Positions 37,591 to 46,361 are shown, numbered from the stretch's first letter. The stretch: DNA of 64,000 nucleotides from Pirellulales bacterium (GCA_033762255.1 JANRLT010000044.1:124001-188000); one strand, 5' to 3'. The notes: generated by a model from the letters alone, not told the origin. A program made the numbers and translations.

Positions 37591-39927
37591 GTGTGGAATT
37601 TGATGTATTTTTTTACTAGAATACTAAACTTCAGAGTTATTGTTGCTTTCTACGTCTTTGGATATTTTTCTAGCGTACAAGTCTTTGGAGATGATTCTAA
37701 ATCCTGGAGTTCCTTTCGGGGAGGAACAAGATTAGGAAATAATGGCGAGCAAGTATTACCGTTAGAATGGTCTGCACAAAATGGACTTAACATTAAATGG
37801 CATAAAGAAATTAATGGTATTGGCCACTCCTCTCCTGTCATCTACGATAACAAAATATTAGTTACAAGTGCTTTTCAAGACGACAGTCACGTTTTCAGGA
37901 AAAAAGCAATAGTTGCAATAGAATCATTTTTAATGGCACTTGCATTCATTATGTTAGTAAAATACACTTTGCATGACACTCGCGATATACTGGATAACTC
38001 ATTTTTAATTACTCACATAATGATCTACATAATGTACTTTCTATCCTTGATTTTTACAATTAATGGTGAAACTTTATTTGACTACGCAAGATGCCCTATC
38101 CGGTATTGGATAGGACTACATATAACTATATTAATTAATGTAGTTTTAACCTCAACATTATTTCCGGCTCAATCAAAATGGAATCCAGGCCTTGGATTAG
38201 CAGCTTTATTTCTCATAGTGCTATACTTTTACTACTTGCCCAATCGTGAACATATTTGGCGTAATGGATTTATCTCCGCTAATGGAATTATAGGAATAAT
38301 AACTCCAGTAATACTCCTTGTTTATTCAATACTAATCTTAACTAGGTATTTTTGCGCAATTCGAGAGCACAAAAAAGCAACTAGTCGTATCTTTATTACC
38401 GTAAGTATATTTTTTCTTTTTACAGTTGTGATCTCATCAATTATTGCTGCCTTTTTCATACTCACAGTTGACACTAGCTTGAAAGCCCCTACATTTAGTT
38501 CAATGATTTCATGGTTAACAATGGTTACATTTTTTTCTATACCATTACTATTGTGGATTCGCGTGTTGATGATTAACAATTTATATGATGGCACAACAAT
38601 CTCTGATTATGGATATTATAAAGTTGCCATTACAGTTTTCTGTGCACTTACTTTTATTATTTTTTGTTTTGCTTCATGTTACAATACTGTACAGTATTGC
38701 ACATTTCTAACCTATCATTTTGACGGTTTTTCACTGTCGAAAGCGTACTTACATCCTGCAACAATACTTTATGCCAGCATAGTTACACTACTTGCCGGAT
38801 TATCCCTAACAATTCGTATTGCCGGACTCAAAACAATCCTACCTAAGTGGAATTTTCACGTTAATTTCTTAAGGCACATTATTATTGTATTATTATTTAT
38901 ATCTATAGCTGTAAGGGCAATCGTCTATTTGAACGACAACATCCAAAATATCCTTGGTTGTTGTGTAACTTGCTTAGATGCTAACACAGGAAAAGTTTCT
39001 TGGGAATGGAAGGGGCTATACGGAAAGAAAGAAATTATTCACCGAGCAAATAGTCATGCAACAGCAACACCTGTTGTTTATCAAGATTCTGTGATAGCTT
39101 ATTTTGGAAACAAAGCGATGATATGTATTGATCGTAATGGTAAACTAAAATGGAAGAATTCCAACTTAACACATGAGAGTGCATATGGCTATGGTAGTTC
39201 GCTAGTTCAGTATGATGGAATTGTGATTATCTGCTGTGGGGGACCAAAATCTTCTATGATCTATGGAATAGATGCCGACACTGGAAATATTTTATGGCAA
39301 TTCCGATTACAACATTACCCTAACAAAGTTAGTGGTCTCAACAGAACACCTACAATTCTCAACAAAGATCAGATTTACTCAGTCTTAGTATGGGATGTTG
39401 CGCAGGCTGTACTTTTGGATTTAAAAACGGGTAACTTACTTGATACCATCACTTTAGAAGAATCTTATGGTGACATGGTTAGTAGTCCTGCTTCTCAAAA
39501 TAATAAATTTTACACTGCCAATACTCAATCTATTGAGTCTTTTGATATTAATTCTAGCTCAATGTTTGATAAAAATAGCAAATGGAGAATCCACTCTTCG
39601 GGTGCTAACTGCTCTTCCCCCGTCATTTGCGGTAAGAACCTCTTTTGCATATCAGACCGAGGCATACTTTCATGCATAGATACAATTTCCAGAAAACAAG
39701 TAAAAAAAATTCGTCTTTCAGGCACATTTTATTCTAGCATAATATCATCTTCGAACTACATTTATGTTACTAATACCGATGGTGTAACATATGTAATAAC
39801 TGCTAACAAAAACATGACTCTTGTTTCTCATAATGACCTGGGGGAACCTGTTTACGCAACAATTGTTCCACACGCAGACAAGCTGTATATTCGAACTATC
39901 AATAGTGTATATTGTATTGCGAAGTAA
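37591..39927 (+). CDS. PQQ-like beta-propeller protein with an internal multi-span membrane block
   Basis: 778 residues from GTG 37591, chosen because AAGGAG (37577-37582) is 8 bases before it; ATG 37603 is the alternative. A first membrane helix or signal is at about 8-30. Propeller strands then start in the style of planctomycete PQQ-like proteins (WSSFRGGTRLGNNG, LPLEWSAQNGLNIKWH, IGHSSPVIYDNKILVTSA). They are interrupted by about ten membrane helices (about 95-455), after which strands resume (CVTCLDANTGKVSWEW, ATATPVVYQDSVIAYF, IYGIDADTGNILWQF, CSSPVICGKNLFCI). The gene is strikingly AT-rich: in 38401-38460 only 16 of 60 bases are G or C. This suggests transfer or a distinct lineage. The function is unknown. 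Confidence 0.75.
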   Translation: MWNLMYFFTRILNFRVIVAFYVFGYFSSVQVFGDDSKSWSSFRGGTRLGNNGEQVLPLEWSAQNGLNIKWHKEINGIGHSSPVIYDNKILVTSAFQDDSHVFRKKAIVAIESFLMALAFIMLVKYTLHDTRDILDNSFLITHIMIYIMYFLSLIFTINGETLFDYARCPIRYWIGLHITILINVVLTSTLFPAQSKWNPGLGLAALFLIVLYFYYLPNREHIWRNGFISANGIIGIITPVILLVYSILILTRYFCAIREHKKATSRIFITVSIFFLFTVVISSIIAAFFILTVDTSLKAPTFSSMISWLTMVTFFSIPLLLWIRVLMINNLYDGTTISDYGYYKVAITVFCALTFIIFCFASCYNTVQYCTFLTYHFDGFSLSKAYLHPATILYASIVTLLAGLSLTIRIAGLKTILPKWNFHVNFLRHIIIVLLFISIAVRAIVYLNDNIQNILGCCVTCLDANTGKVSWEWKGLYGKKEIIHRANSHATATPVVYQDSVIAYFGNKAMICIDRNGKLKWKNSNLTHESAYGYGSSLVQYDGIVIICCGGPKSSMIYGIDADTGNILWQFRLQHYPNKVSGLNRTPTILNKDQIYSVLVWDVAQAVLLDLKTGNLLDTITLEESYGDMVSSPASQNNKFYTANTQSIESFDINSSSMFDKNSKWRIHSSGANCSSPVICGKNLFCISDRGILSCIDTISRKQVKKIRLSGTFYSSIISSSNYIYVTNTDGVTYVITANKNMTLVSHNDLGEPVYATIVPHADKLYIRTINSVYCIAK

Positions 39928-39949
39928 ATTGAGAACATTCTCGCCCCCC

Positions 39950-40894
39950 CTACCCGCTCTCCGGCATAAATGTGGGGATGACCACGCCTTTTAACTCCTG
40001 TGCGGCGCCGTGGACCTGCAGCACATGCAACTCGACATTCTTCGCACCCCAATCGTACATCCCCCGCACCAGGCGTGGGCGGTCCGCCGGTACCAGAACC
40101 ACGGGGGACCAATCGCGACGGCGGTTGAGGGCATAGGGTAATAGCGCGAGCGCGGTTTCTTCGTCCCGCATGACACCGGGGCCCGCCAGCGTGCTGCCGG
40201 GATGCTGGATCGTCACCAAAAATCCAGCCAATTCTCCCGCGGCATCGATCGCCACGCTGGTTTGCCAGCAGCCCAAATGGTTATCGTGAAAGTAAATATA
40301 ATCCCCGGGACGGGAGATGCCAACCAATTGTTCCTCTAGGGCCGTCATGGCCGCCAAGTCCGCTTTTTCAGCGGGCCGCAGTTGCCATCCGGTCGGCGGG
40401 GGGGATTCGGGAAGTCCGCTATGCGGCACATGGATCAACAAATCCTGAAAAATCGCCCGGGGACTAAATCCCTGCCGTGTATACAGCGAAAAGGAATCCA
40501 AGTTTTGCGCGCTTGACACCAGCCGCACGCTTTGTTGGCGTTCCCGGGCAAAGTTGACGATCCAGGCCAGCAATTTGCCCGCCACTCCCCGCCCAAACGC
40601 GTGAGAAGCGACATTCATGATTCCCAGGGAGACATGCGTGGGCCGGGGGTGATAAAAGCACGAGCCCAGCAGTTGTTCCGTGGCCGCATCCGCCGCGACC
40701 AGGCAGCAGCCCGGGTCCAGGTCTTCATAGACTTGCGGAAACAGCAGTGTCGCCTCGGGGGGACCGGTAAAAATAGGAGGCTTACCGTGGGCGACATACC
40801 AGGCGTTGGTCGATTCACGAATTAGTTCCGCCACCGCAGGCCATTCATCGGGCCGTAGGGGACGCAGTTCCAGTGCTGGGGCTTGGCAGGTCAT
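39950..40894 (-). CDS. GNAT-family acetyltransferase with two GNAT-like domains
   Basis: 314 residues. The N-terminal half (LRPLRPDEWPAVAELIREST to NLDSFSLYTRQGFSPRAIFQDL) is a full GNAT fold with the acetyl-CoA site near VASHAFGRGVAGKLL. The second half (LRPAEKADLAAMTALEEQLVGI to the end) looks like a partial GNAT repeat with a DNHLGCWQTSVAI segment. Two-domain GNATs of this type act on small molecules, but the substrate is unknown. It converges with the AT-rich gene, 22 bases away, with no terminator hairpin seen between them. Confidence 0.8.
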   Translation of the reverse strand: MTCQAPALELRPLRPDEWPAVAELIRESTNAWYVAHGKPPIFTGPPEATLLFPQVYEDLDPGCCLVAADAATEQLLGSCFYHPRPTHVSLGIMNVASHAFGRGVAGKLLAWIVNFARERQQSVRLVSSAQNLDSFSLYTRQGFSPRAIFQDLLIHVPHSGLPESPPPTGWQLRPAEKADLAAMTALEEQLVGISRPGDYIYFHDNHLGCWQTSVAIDAAGELAGFLVTIQHPGSTLAGPGVMRDEETALALLPYALNRRRDWSPVVLVPADRPRLVRGMYDWGAKNVELHVLQVHGAAQELKGVVIPTFMPESG

Positions 40895-41095
40895 AAGTTC
40901 CCATTTTCATTGAATTCCACTAGCTATTGTAGTCTTATCATACTCACAACCGCGGGCCTAAGAAACTATTGGAACACACGGTTACAGAGGAAGCAGAGAA
41001 TATTTTCCAGCCTGAATACACGATTTGCATTTCTGGTACTTCTTGCGGCAACCACGTTATTTTATGCATTTCTTGCGGTGATTTGCCGGTTGCGA

Positions 41096-41770
41096 CTAGG
41101 CCAACAGGTTGGCCCGGCTTTCCAGCATTTCACGCCAACTGGCGGAGAGTTCTGGCACGCTGGCCAATTCCCGCGACAGCGATTCGCTTTTTCTTTCGAC
41201 ATAGAGCACATGATTCGCCCGCGCGATCGACCAGTCTGGCCGGGGGCGGGCCGTTAGCCGCAAATCGTCCCCCGTGGCAATGATCCCGGGCCGCAACACG
41301 CGAAAATACCAGCCGGTTTTGCCATTGGCGATGACCCGCGCGGTCAACTCCTTTATGCGCCAACGACGGGCTAGCTTCCAGCAAGGTTGCCGCGGTTGCG
41401 AAACCTGTACTAGCGCCGTGCCGGTTGCGTATTCATCGCCAATGCAGACGTGGGACTCAACAAGACCAGCGATTGTCAAATTTTCGCCAAAGGCCCCATA
41501 CGGGAACTCATCCAGTGACAAATCCCGCCGCCATTCGGGATAATGTTCGGCCGCGTAAGCGCAAATCGCTTTATCGCGGCCGCCATGATTTTCCAGATCG
41601 GCCTGGCCATCCCCCGCCAGATTGCACCAATCAACCGCCACCGGCCCGGTGACCGATTCCTTATAAAAGCCGGTCGTCCAGGGTTTGTCATGCGGGTCGG
41701 ACACACCCATGCGGCCATAATCCCGTGGCCGGCCAACTTGGATCGAAATGATACTGGGGGTGGAGGACAT
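41096..41770 (-). CDS. MOSC-domain protein (YiiM-like)
   Basis: 224 residues. The N-terminus SIQVGRPRDYGRMGVSDPHD is typical, followed by DLENHGGRDKAICAYAAEHYPEW, PYGAFGENLTIAGLVESHVCIGDEYATG and the conserved-Cys segment QVSQPRQPCWKLARRW. MOSC proteins of this kind bind or transfer a molybdenum cofactor and reduce N-hydroxylated bases in Escherichia coli YiiM. A Mo-cofactor-binding protein is encoded 4.6 kb away at 46362-46856. Confidence 0.88.
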   Translation of the reverse strand: MSSTPSIISIQVGRPRDYGRMGVSDPHDKPWTTGFYKESVTGPVAVDWCNLAGDGQADLENHGGRDKAICAYAAEHYPEWRRDLSLDEFPYGAFGENLTIAGLVESHVCIGDEYATGTALVQVSQPRQPCWKLARRWRIKELTARVIANGKTGWYFRVLRPGIIATGDDLRLTARPRPDWSIARANHVLYVERKSESLSRELASVPELSASWREMLESRANLLA

Positions 41771-41774
41771 GCAA

Positions 41775-41955
41775 GTAGCGGTATTCGCCAGAATTCCAAA
41801 ATTTACGTAGCGTAATTCACCAGAATTCCGATCGCCATTTTAATTAATAATCAAAGTGAGCGGAACTTATTGTATGTTCCGCTACGACATGTAACTTTGG
41901 GTATGTTCCGCTACGGGTGAATCTCAAATCTCAAATTTCAGATCTCAAATTTCAT
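41775..41955. repeat. Cluster of GTAGCG / TTCCGCTAC element pieces and an AAATCTCAAAT tract
   Basis: Direct copies GTAGCGGTATTCGCC... (41775-41797) and GTAGCGTAATTCACC... (41807-41829) lie 32 bases apart. GAGCGGAAC at 41858 pairs with TTCCGCTAC at 41877-41885, and another TTCCGCTAC is at 41906-41914. 41919-41955 is the AT-rich AAATCTCAAAT tract. All lie between the MOSC gene and the thioredoxin-like gene. Confidence 0.75.
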
Positions 41956-41969
41956 AACCAAACCCCATT

Positions 41970-42203
41970 TTACCCCAAGACGGTTAAATCCGCCCCATGA
42001 TTAATGTGAAAAACAGTCCCCTCGACAACCAGCGCTGGCACGGACCGCACTCCCGCGGCCCGGGCGTTGGCGACTTGCGCCCGTTCCTGGCCTAAATGCA
42101 CGATTTTGACGCAAAATTTTGCCGGATCAAGCGCGGCGACCAATCTTTGTTCGGCGGTGACGCAAACCGGGCAACCAGCATGATAAAACGTGGCGTTGGT
42201 CAT
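41970..42203 (-). CDS. Small thioredoxin/glutaredoxin-like protein
   Basis: 77 residues from ATG 42203 (AGGAAG upstream); an extension to 42302 has no features. It has a thioredoxin-type start TFYHAGCPVCVTAEQRL with CPVC as redox centre and the cis-Pro in VRSVPALVV. It is shorter than a full thioredoxin and resembles small glutaredoxin-like disulfide reductases. The HxlR-family gene is divergent and 173 bases away, so they probably form a thiol-responsive module. Confidence 0.75.
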   Translation of the reverse strand: MTNATFYHAGCPVCVTAEQRLVAALDPAKFCVKIVHLGQERAQVANARAAGVRSVPALVVEGTVFHINHGADLTVLG

Positions 42204-42211
42204 ATTAAAAC

Positions 42212-42221
42212 TTCCTAGGAA
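42212..42221. promoter_or_regulatory. TTCCTAGGAA palindrome over the ribosome site of the thiol gene
   Basis: A perfect 10-base palindrome whose right part, read on the minus strand, contains the AGGAAG ribosome site of the thioredoxin-like gene. It lies in the divergent region with HxlR, so an operator role is possible but unproven. Confidence 0.35.
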
Positions 42222-42376
42222 CGACAGGATTTTGGGCTTAGACCGCACGGCCGCATGGCGGTGCACAAAGTGAAAAAGCCTACTCCTTGCAACTGTATTC
42301 ACCCCACGGTCAGTTTCCAGCGGGCACCAAAAAGTGCGTATGCCCTGGAAGCGGATTTTTCAGTAAAATTAATGGA

Positions 42377-42697
42377 ATGAACACCTCTTCGTCACCCGCG
42401 AATGTCACCCAAATGCTGGAAAACTGCCTGGGCTGCAAATGGACCATGCATGTCCTGGAACAAATTCGGCAGGGAATCCGACGTCCTGGCCAGTTGGAAC
42501 GGACGGCCGTGGGCCTGACGACCAAAGTCCTGGGGGAGCGGCTAGAAAAGCTGCGGCGGTACAGCCTGATAGAAAAGACCGACTACGACGAATCACCCCC
42601 TCGGGTGGAATACCATCTGACCCCGTTTGGCCAAAAATGCGTGGAAATTTTGGACCAATTTCAGGCCTTACAAGTGGCATACAAGCCCACGGGGTGA
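42377..42697 (+). CDS. HxlR-family transcriptional regulator
   Basis: 106 residues from ATG 42377. The winged-helix core fits the family: QMLENCLGCKWTMHVLEQIRQGIRRPGQLER, TTKVLGERLEKLRRYSLIEKTDYDESPPRVEYHLTPFG. The N-terminal Cys pair (CLGC) may form the redox switch known in other HxlR regulators. It is divergent from the thioredoxin-like gene and could control it. Target and inducer are not shown. Confidence 0.85.
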   Translation: MNTSSSPANVTQMLENCLGCKWTMHVLEQIRQGIRRPGQLERTAVGLTTKVLGERLEKLRRYSLIEKTDYDESPPRVEYHLTPFGQKCVEILDQFQALQVAYKPTG

Positions 42698-42776
42698 TAC
42701 ATTCATAGTCGCGCGGGGGGGAGGCTTAATCCCGTCAAATTCGGGGTTAATGCTCAACCACGGCTTACCTCCCCAC

Positions 42777-42818
42777 TATCCACCACCCATTATCCACCAC
42801 CCATTATCCACCACCCAC
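42777..42818 (+). repeat. Three tandem 14-bp units abutting a start codon
   Basis: TATCCACCACCCAT at 42777-42790 and 42791-42804 and TATCCACCACCCAC at 42805-42818. Only 5 bases separate the array from ATG 42824, so no purine-rich ribosome site fits in front of that gene. Confidence 0.9.
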
Positions 42819-42823
42819 TAACC

Positions 42824-44050
42824 ATGCAATCATCAGACAATGTCGGCAAGATACTGAATTTGGCCCTCGACGCGGGGGAAGGGTTATTACGTTTGACGCC
42901 GACCTGGGTGCCGCGCAGCTTTTTGCATCCGGGACGCCGGATTAAGTTGCATCCCGCGGATTATTATTCTTATGGAGCAAACCGGGGAGGGATTGACGAG
43001 CGGTGGTTTTCCAGCACGACCGAGGCAGCCAACGAAGGGCGGGTCTGGCACGAGGGGCTGAGCTTTGCCAGCTTTGAAGGGAAAACGTTCTTGCTGCGGG
43101 ACGCCGTGGCGGAAGCGGGTGCCCGGCTCATCGGCCAATCCATGTTTGCCAAGTACAACCGCTGGCCCGTGTATTCCAAATTTTTTGACAACATGGGGCC
43201 GATCCCGCATCACATGCATCAATCGCAGGCGGACGCCAAACTGGTCGGCCAAGAAGGCAAGCCCGAAAGTTATTACTTTCCGCCGCAGTATAATAATGTG
43301 GACAACAACTTTGCCTACACATTCATGGGCCTGGAACCAGGAACCACTAAGGACCAAGTGCGCAAATGCCTGGAAAATTGGGACAAGGGGGAAAACGGGA
43401 TCATCGACCTGAGCCGGGCGTACCGGCTCCAGCGCGGCAGCGGCTGGCTTATCCCCCCCGGCGTGCTCCACGCCCCGGGATCGCTCTGCACGTATGAGCC
43501 ACAATGGGGGAGCGATGTCTTTGGCATGTTCCAAAACATTGTCGAGGGTCGGTACGTTCCCTGGTCGCTCCTGGTCAAGGACATGCCAGCGGAAAAACAC
43601 CGCGACTTGGACTTTATCATCGGACAGTTGGACTGGGAAAAGAACGTGGACACCTACTTTAAGGAAAGCAATTACCTGGAACCGATCATTGACGAGACCA
43701 AATCCGGCACGGGCTACACCGACAAGTGGATCGTGTATGGGCGGATCGACGGCGAGCAACTCTTCAGTGCAAAGGAACTAACGGTATTGCCCGGCGCCAA
43801 GTGCAAAATTCAGGATCCCGGAGCCAGCGGCTGGATCACCGTCCAGGGGAAGGGGCGAATGGGCAAACTGAATCTGCAGACCCCCGCGCTGATCCGCTTT
43901 GGCGAAGCGACAGAGGACGAAGTCTTTATCAGTGCCGAAGCCGCGGCCCGCGGCGTGGAAATCGAAAACACCGGCAGCGAACCACTGGTGGGGTTGCGGT
44001 ATTTCGGCCCGGCGGTTCACTCGAATTTGCCACTGCATGGGCGGAAGTGA
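42824..44050 (+). CDS. Cupin-fold, mannose-6-phosphate isomerase-like protein
   Basis: 408 residues. The segment PIPHHMHQSQADAKLVG (near residue 127) has the HxH arrangement used for the metal in type I phosphomannose isomerase and other cupins. A second cupin-like part follows (GSGWLIPPGVLHAPGS near 205, YEPQWGSDVF), and a final beta domain GWITVQGKGRMGKL. I do not recognise a precise substrate; a sugar isomerase or dioxygenase-like role is an inference supported by the sugar-phosphate isomerase family gene at 45076-46098 on the same strand. Confidence 0.65.
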   Translation: MQSSDNVGKILNLALDAGEGLLRLTPTWVPRSFLHPGRRIKLHPADYYSYGANRGGIDERWFSSTTEAANEGRVWHEGLSFASFEGKTFLLRDAVAEAGARLIGQSMFAKYNRWPVYSKFFDNMGPIPHHMHQSQADAKLVGQEGKPESYYFPPQYNNVDNNFAYTFMGLEPGTTKDQVRKCLENWDKGENGIIDLSRAYRLQRGSGWLIPPGVLHAPGSLCTYEPQWGSDVFGMFQNIVEGRYVPWSLLVKDMPAEKHRDLDFIIGQLDWEKNVDTYFKESNYLEPIIDETKSGTGYTDKWIVYGRIDGEQLFSAKELTVLPGAKCKIQDPGASGWITVQGKGRMGKLNLQTPALIRFGEATEDEVFISAEAAARGVEIENTGSEPLVGLRYFGPAVHSNLPLHGRK

Positions 44051-44080
44051 TAACACGATAATTTTTTATAGGTGCCTGCC

Positions 44081-44830
44081 ATGTCAAATACAATTGCCAA
44101 CAGTGGATCATTGGAGTACCCGGTGGCCAGCCTGGCGTTGAGCGCGCCATCCACTTTGGAAGCGACGCCCACCAATGCCCCGAAATCAGGGATTGCCACT
44201 TCCCCAAAATCCGAGCCTTATGAGCATTTGGTGCTCTACGACGTATCGTGGGAACTCTACCAGCATTTGCTCAAACTGTGCGAATCGCGACGGCTACGGC
44301 ATACCTATAGCAATGGGACCTTGGAAATTATGTCACCGCGGAAACGGCATGATCGAATCAAGGGTTTTGTGGCCCGCTTGGTTGGGGTTGCAGCTTACGA
44401 ACTGGGAATCGCTATTCAGCCGATCGCGTCCACCACCCTGGACAAGGAGGAGCTTGATCAAGGAATTGAACCGGACGAAAGCTACTATATTCAACATGAG
44501 GCATTGGTGCGGGATCAAGATGACTATGACCCTAGCCGCGATCCACCGCCTGATTTGTCAATCGAAGTCGAGGAAACCCGTACGGTGCTCAGCCGGATGG
44601 CCACTTTCATGAAATTAAAGATTCCCGAAATCTGGCGTGTCAGTGCCGACTATGTGAAATTTTTTCAACTTGAAGAATCTGGATACGTTGAAATATCCCG
44701 CAGTCGGGCGCTTCCTTTCATCGAATCGAAGATGTTGGCACAATTGATTCAAAAGCGTAATTTGCTAAACCAGAATGAGTTGATTACCGAATTTCTGGAT
44801 TATTTGCGGCAACAACGTCAATCGAATTAA
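44081..44830 (+). CDS. Uma2-family (DUF820) putative endonuclease
   Basis: 249 residues from ATG 44081 (an in-frame GTG lies at 44072). The core matches the family: HLVLYDVSWELYQHLLKL, TYSNGTLEIMSPRKRHDRI, KEELDQGIEPDESYYIQ, PPPDLSIEVEETRTVLSRMATF and KIPEIWRVS. The PD-(D/E)xK-like acidic residues are the D/E of GIEPDESYY and IEVEE. These genes are abundant in cyanobacteria and planctomycetes, and their biological role is unknown. It sits between two sugar-related genes. Confidence 0.85.
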   Translation: MSNTIANSGSLEYPVASLALSAPSTLEATPTNAPKSGIATSPKSEPYEHLVLYDVSWELYQHLLKLCESRRLRHTYSNGTLEIMSPRKRHDRIKGFVARLVGVAAYELGIAIQPIASTTLDKEELDQGIEPDESYYIQHEALVRDQDDYDPSRDPPPDLSIEVEETRTVLSRMATFMKLKIPEIWRVSADYVKFFQLEESGYVEISRSRALPFIESKMLAQLIQKRNLLNQNELITEFLDYLRQQRQSN

Positions 44831-44865
44831 TCCACCACCTTACATAATTCCTGGATTTTCATCCC

Positions 44866-45021
44866 ATGTTCAACCTGATCCTCGGCCTAGTCTTTATCAT
44901 CGGCGGATTATCAGGCCAGTTGGTGCTGATTGGCACCAACAGCGGCGTCGCCCTGGCCGTGGTCGGGGGACTGATGATGGCGTACGGGGGCTATCAAATG
45001 TACCAGAGTCGGACACAGTAA
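44866..45021 (+). CDS. Small membrane protein of 51 residues
   Basis: A short frame starting at ATG 44866 with two hydrophobic segments: FNLILGLVFIIGGLSG and LAVVGGLMMAYGGYQMY around a GTNSGVA turn. GC-rich codon use and a hairpin-membrane pattern argue for a real gene. It lies 35 bases after the Uma2 gene and 54 bases before the isomerase gene, on the same strand, so it may be translated from the same transcript. Confidence 0.6.
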   Translation: MFNLILGLVFIIGGLSGQLVLIGTNSGVALAVVGGLMMAYGGYQMYQSRTQ

Positions 45022-45075
45022 CAGATTCGCGTCAAACATTTCATCATACCTTCCCACATTACCCCTTTCCCACCC

Positions 45076-46098
45076 ATGCCCCACACACTTCCCAAACTGC
45101 ACAACGCCATGTGGCCCGGTCTGGTCGGCAAAGAACCCGGGACTGAACATCCCCCCATCAGCCTCGAACGGATGCTGGACCTGACCGCCGCCGCCAGCGT
45201 CAACGGTCAAAAGTTCGATGGCGTCGATATGTTTTTGTTTCATCCCCATACCGATCCTGACGCCACCGACGACCAACTGCGGGCGATGGCCGACCTGGTC
45301 GCGGGGCATGGCCTGGCGATCGGCTCTTTGGTCGCTCCCGTCTGGCCGGGGACGGTCGGCGGGCCGGCCATGGGGACCGACGCCGAGCGGGCGAACTTTG
45401 TCCTGGCGGTCAAAAAAGCCTGCCGCATCGCCGCCGTCCTGAACAAACATGGCGTCCGCAAATATGGCGTCATTCGGATCGATTCCGCCACCGGCGTGGA
45501 ACCCTGGGCGGCTGATCCCACCGCCAATACCAAGAAAATCGCCGCCACGTTCCGCGAAGCGGCCAAAGTCGCCGCCGATCATGGCGAACGCCTGGCCGCC
45601 GAGGGGGAAATCTGCTGGGCGGGGATGCATTCTTGGAAAAACATGCTGGCCCTGCTCGAGGAAGTCAACATGCCGGCCGTCGTGGGCTTTCAGGCCGACC
45701 TCGCCCACACGTATTTGTACCTGTTGGGTTATAACGCGCCGGAACACGCCTTGTTGCAATCTGGTTACACACCCGAGCAGTTTACCGCGGCGTACAAAAC
45801 GATGACAGACGCGCTGCGTCCCTGGACGATTGATTTTCACGTGGCCCAGAATGACGGCAGCGTGCATGGGACCGGCTCGCACGACAAGACGGGCCGCCAC
45901 TGCCCGGCCAACGATCCCAATGGCAAAGTCGACATCGTGCGCGAGTCCGGGGCCTGGCTGCAGGGAGCGGCCGAACGGGGCATCAAGCATATCTGCTGGG
46001 ACGGCTGCATGTTTCCCAATGCGATGCTCGAGGATCAAACCACGTGGAATACGATCCTAGCTAAGATGATCGAGGTGCGGAACGCGTGGGGGTGGTAG
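45076..46098 (+). CDS. Sugar phosphate isomerase/epimerase (xylose isomerase-like TIM barrel)
   Basis: 340 residues. The TIM-barrel pattern has [62 protein letters not shown] and [18 protein letters not shown]. The metal and substrate residues are likely the E of AAEGEI, the D of FQADLAH and the H of [31 protein letters not shown] follows. The exact sugar is not indicated. The cupin-like protein at 42824 may act in the same pathway. Confidence 0.82.
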   Translation: MPHTLPKLHNAMWPGLVGKEPGTEHPPISLERMLDLTAAASVNGQKFDGVDMFLFHPHTDPDATDDQLRAMADLVAGHGLAIGSLVAPVWPGTVGGPAMGTDAERANFVLAVKKACRIAAVLNKHGVRKYGVIRIDSATGVEPWAADPTANTKKIAATFREAAKVAADHGERLAAEGEICWAGMHSWKNMLALLEEVNMPAVVGFQADLAHTYLYLLGYNAPEHALLQSGYTPEQFTAAYKTMTDALRPWTIDFHVAQNDGSVHGTGSHDKTGRHCPANDPNGKVDIVRESGAWLQGAAERGIKHICWDGCMFPNAMLEDQTTWNTILAKMIEVRNAWGW

Positions 46099-46165
46099 GG
46101 AGAGGGGGCAGAGACGGCAGACGGGAGAGGAGAGGCGGGAGACGAGAGGGCAGGGGTAAGTGGCG
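46099..46165. repeat. Purine-rich tract behind the isomerase
   Basis: An almost pure G/A tract with GAGACGGCAGACGGGAGAGG words directly after the stop. It resembles tracts at 8243, 33799 and 57858. Confidence 0.5.
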
Positions 46166-46361
46166 AAGATTAGCCAGCCCGGCCAAAATCGGAGGCCACT
46201 TCCCCTGGCATATTGCCATGCAGGGGGCTGGGGAGCAGGTGTGCGGAGGCGCAGGGGAGTGCGTTTTCTAGCTCGAAATGTTTTTTGTACTTCTTGTTCT
46301 TCTTGCGGCAAAAATTAGATTGCTACATTTTTTGTCGCTTTGCCCCTTTGTCGTTTGTGTT

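Noticed and set aside
37453-39960. Complete integrative element at tRNA-Leu
   Set aside because: No integrase gene and no repeat of the tRNA 3' end was found behind the AT-rich gene; only the gene's composition suggests transfer.
42777-42818. CRISPR-like array
   Set aside because: The units are directly adjacent without spacers and only 14 bases long; it is a simple tandem repeat.
42887-43759. Minus-strand frame of 290 codons
   Set aside because: Antisense of the cupin-like gene, with no protein features of its own.
44911-46038. Minus-strand frame of 375 codons
   Set aside because: Antisense of the sugar isomerase; its low-complexity composition and lack of family motifs mark it as a shadow.
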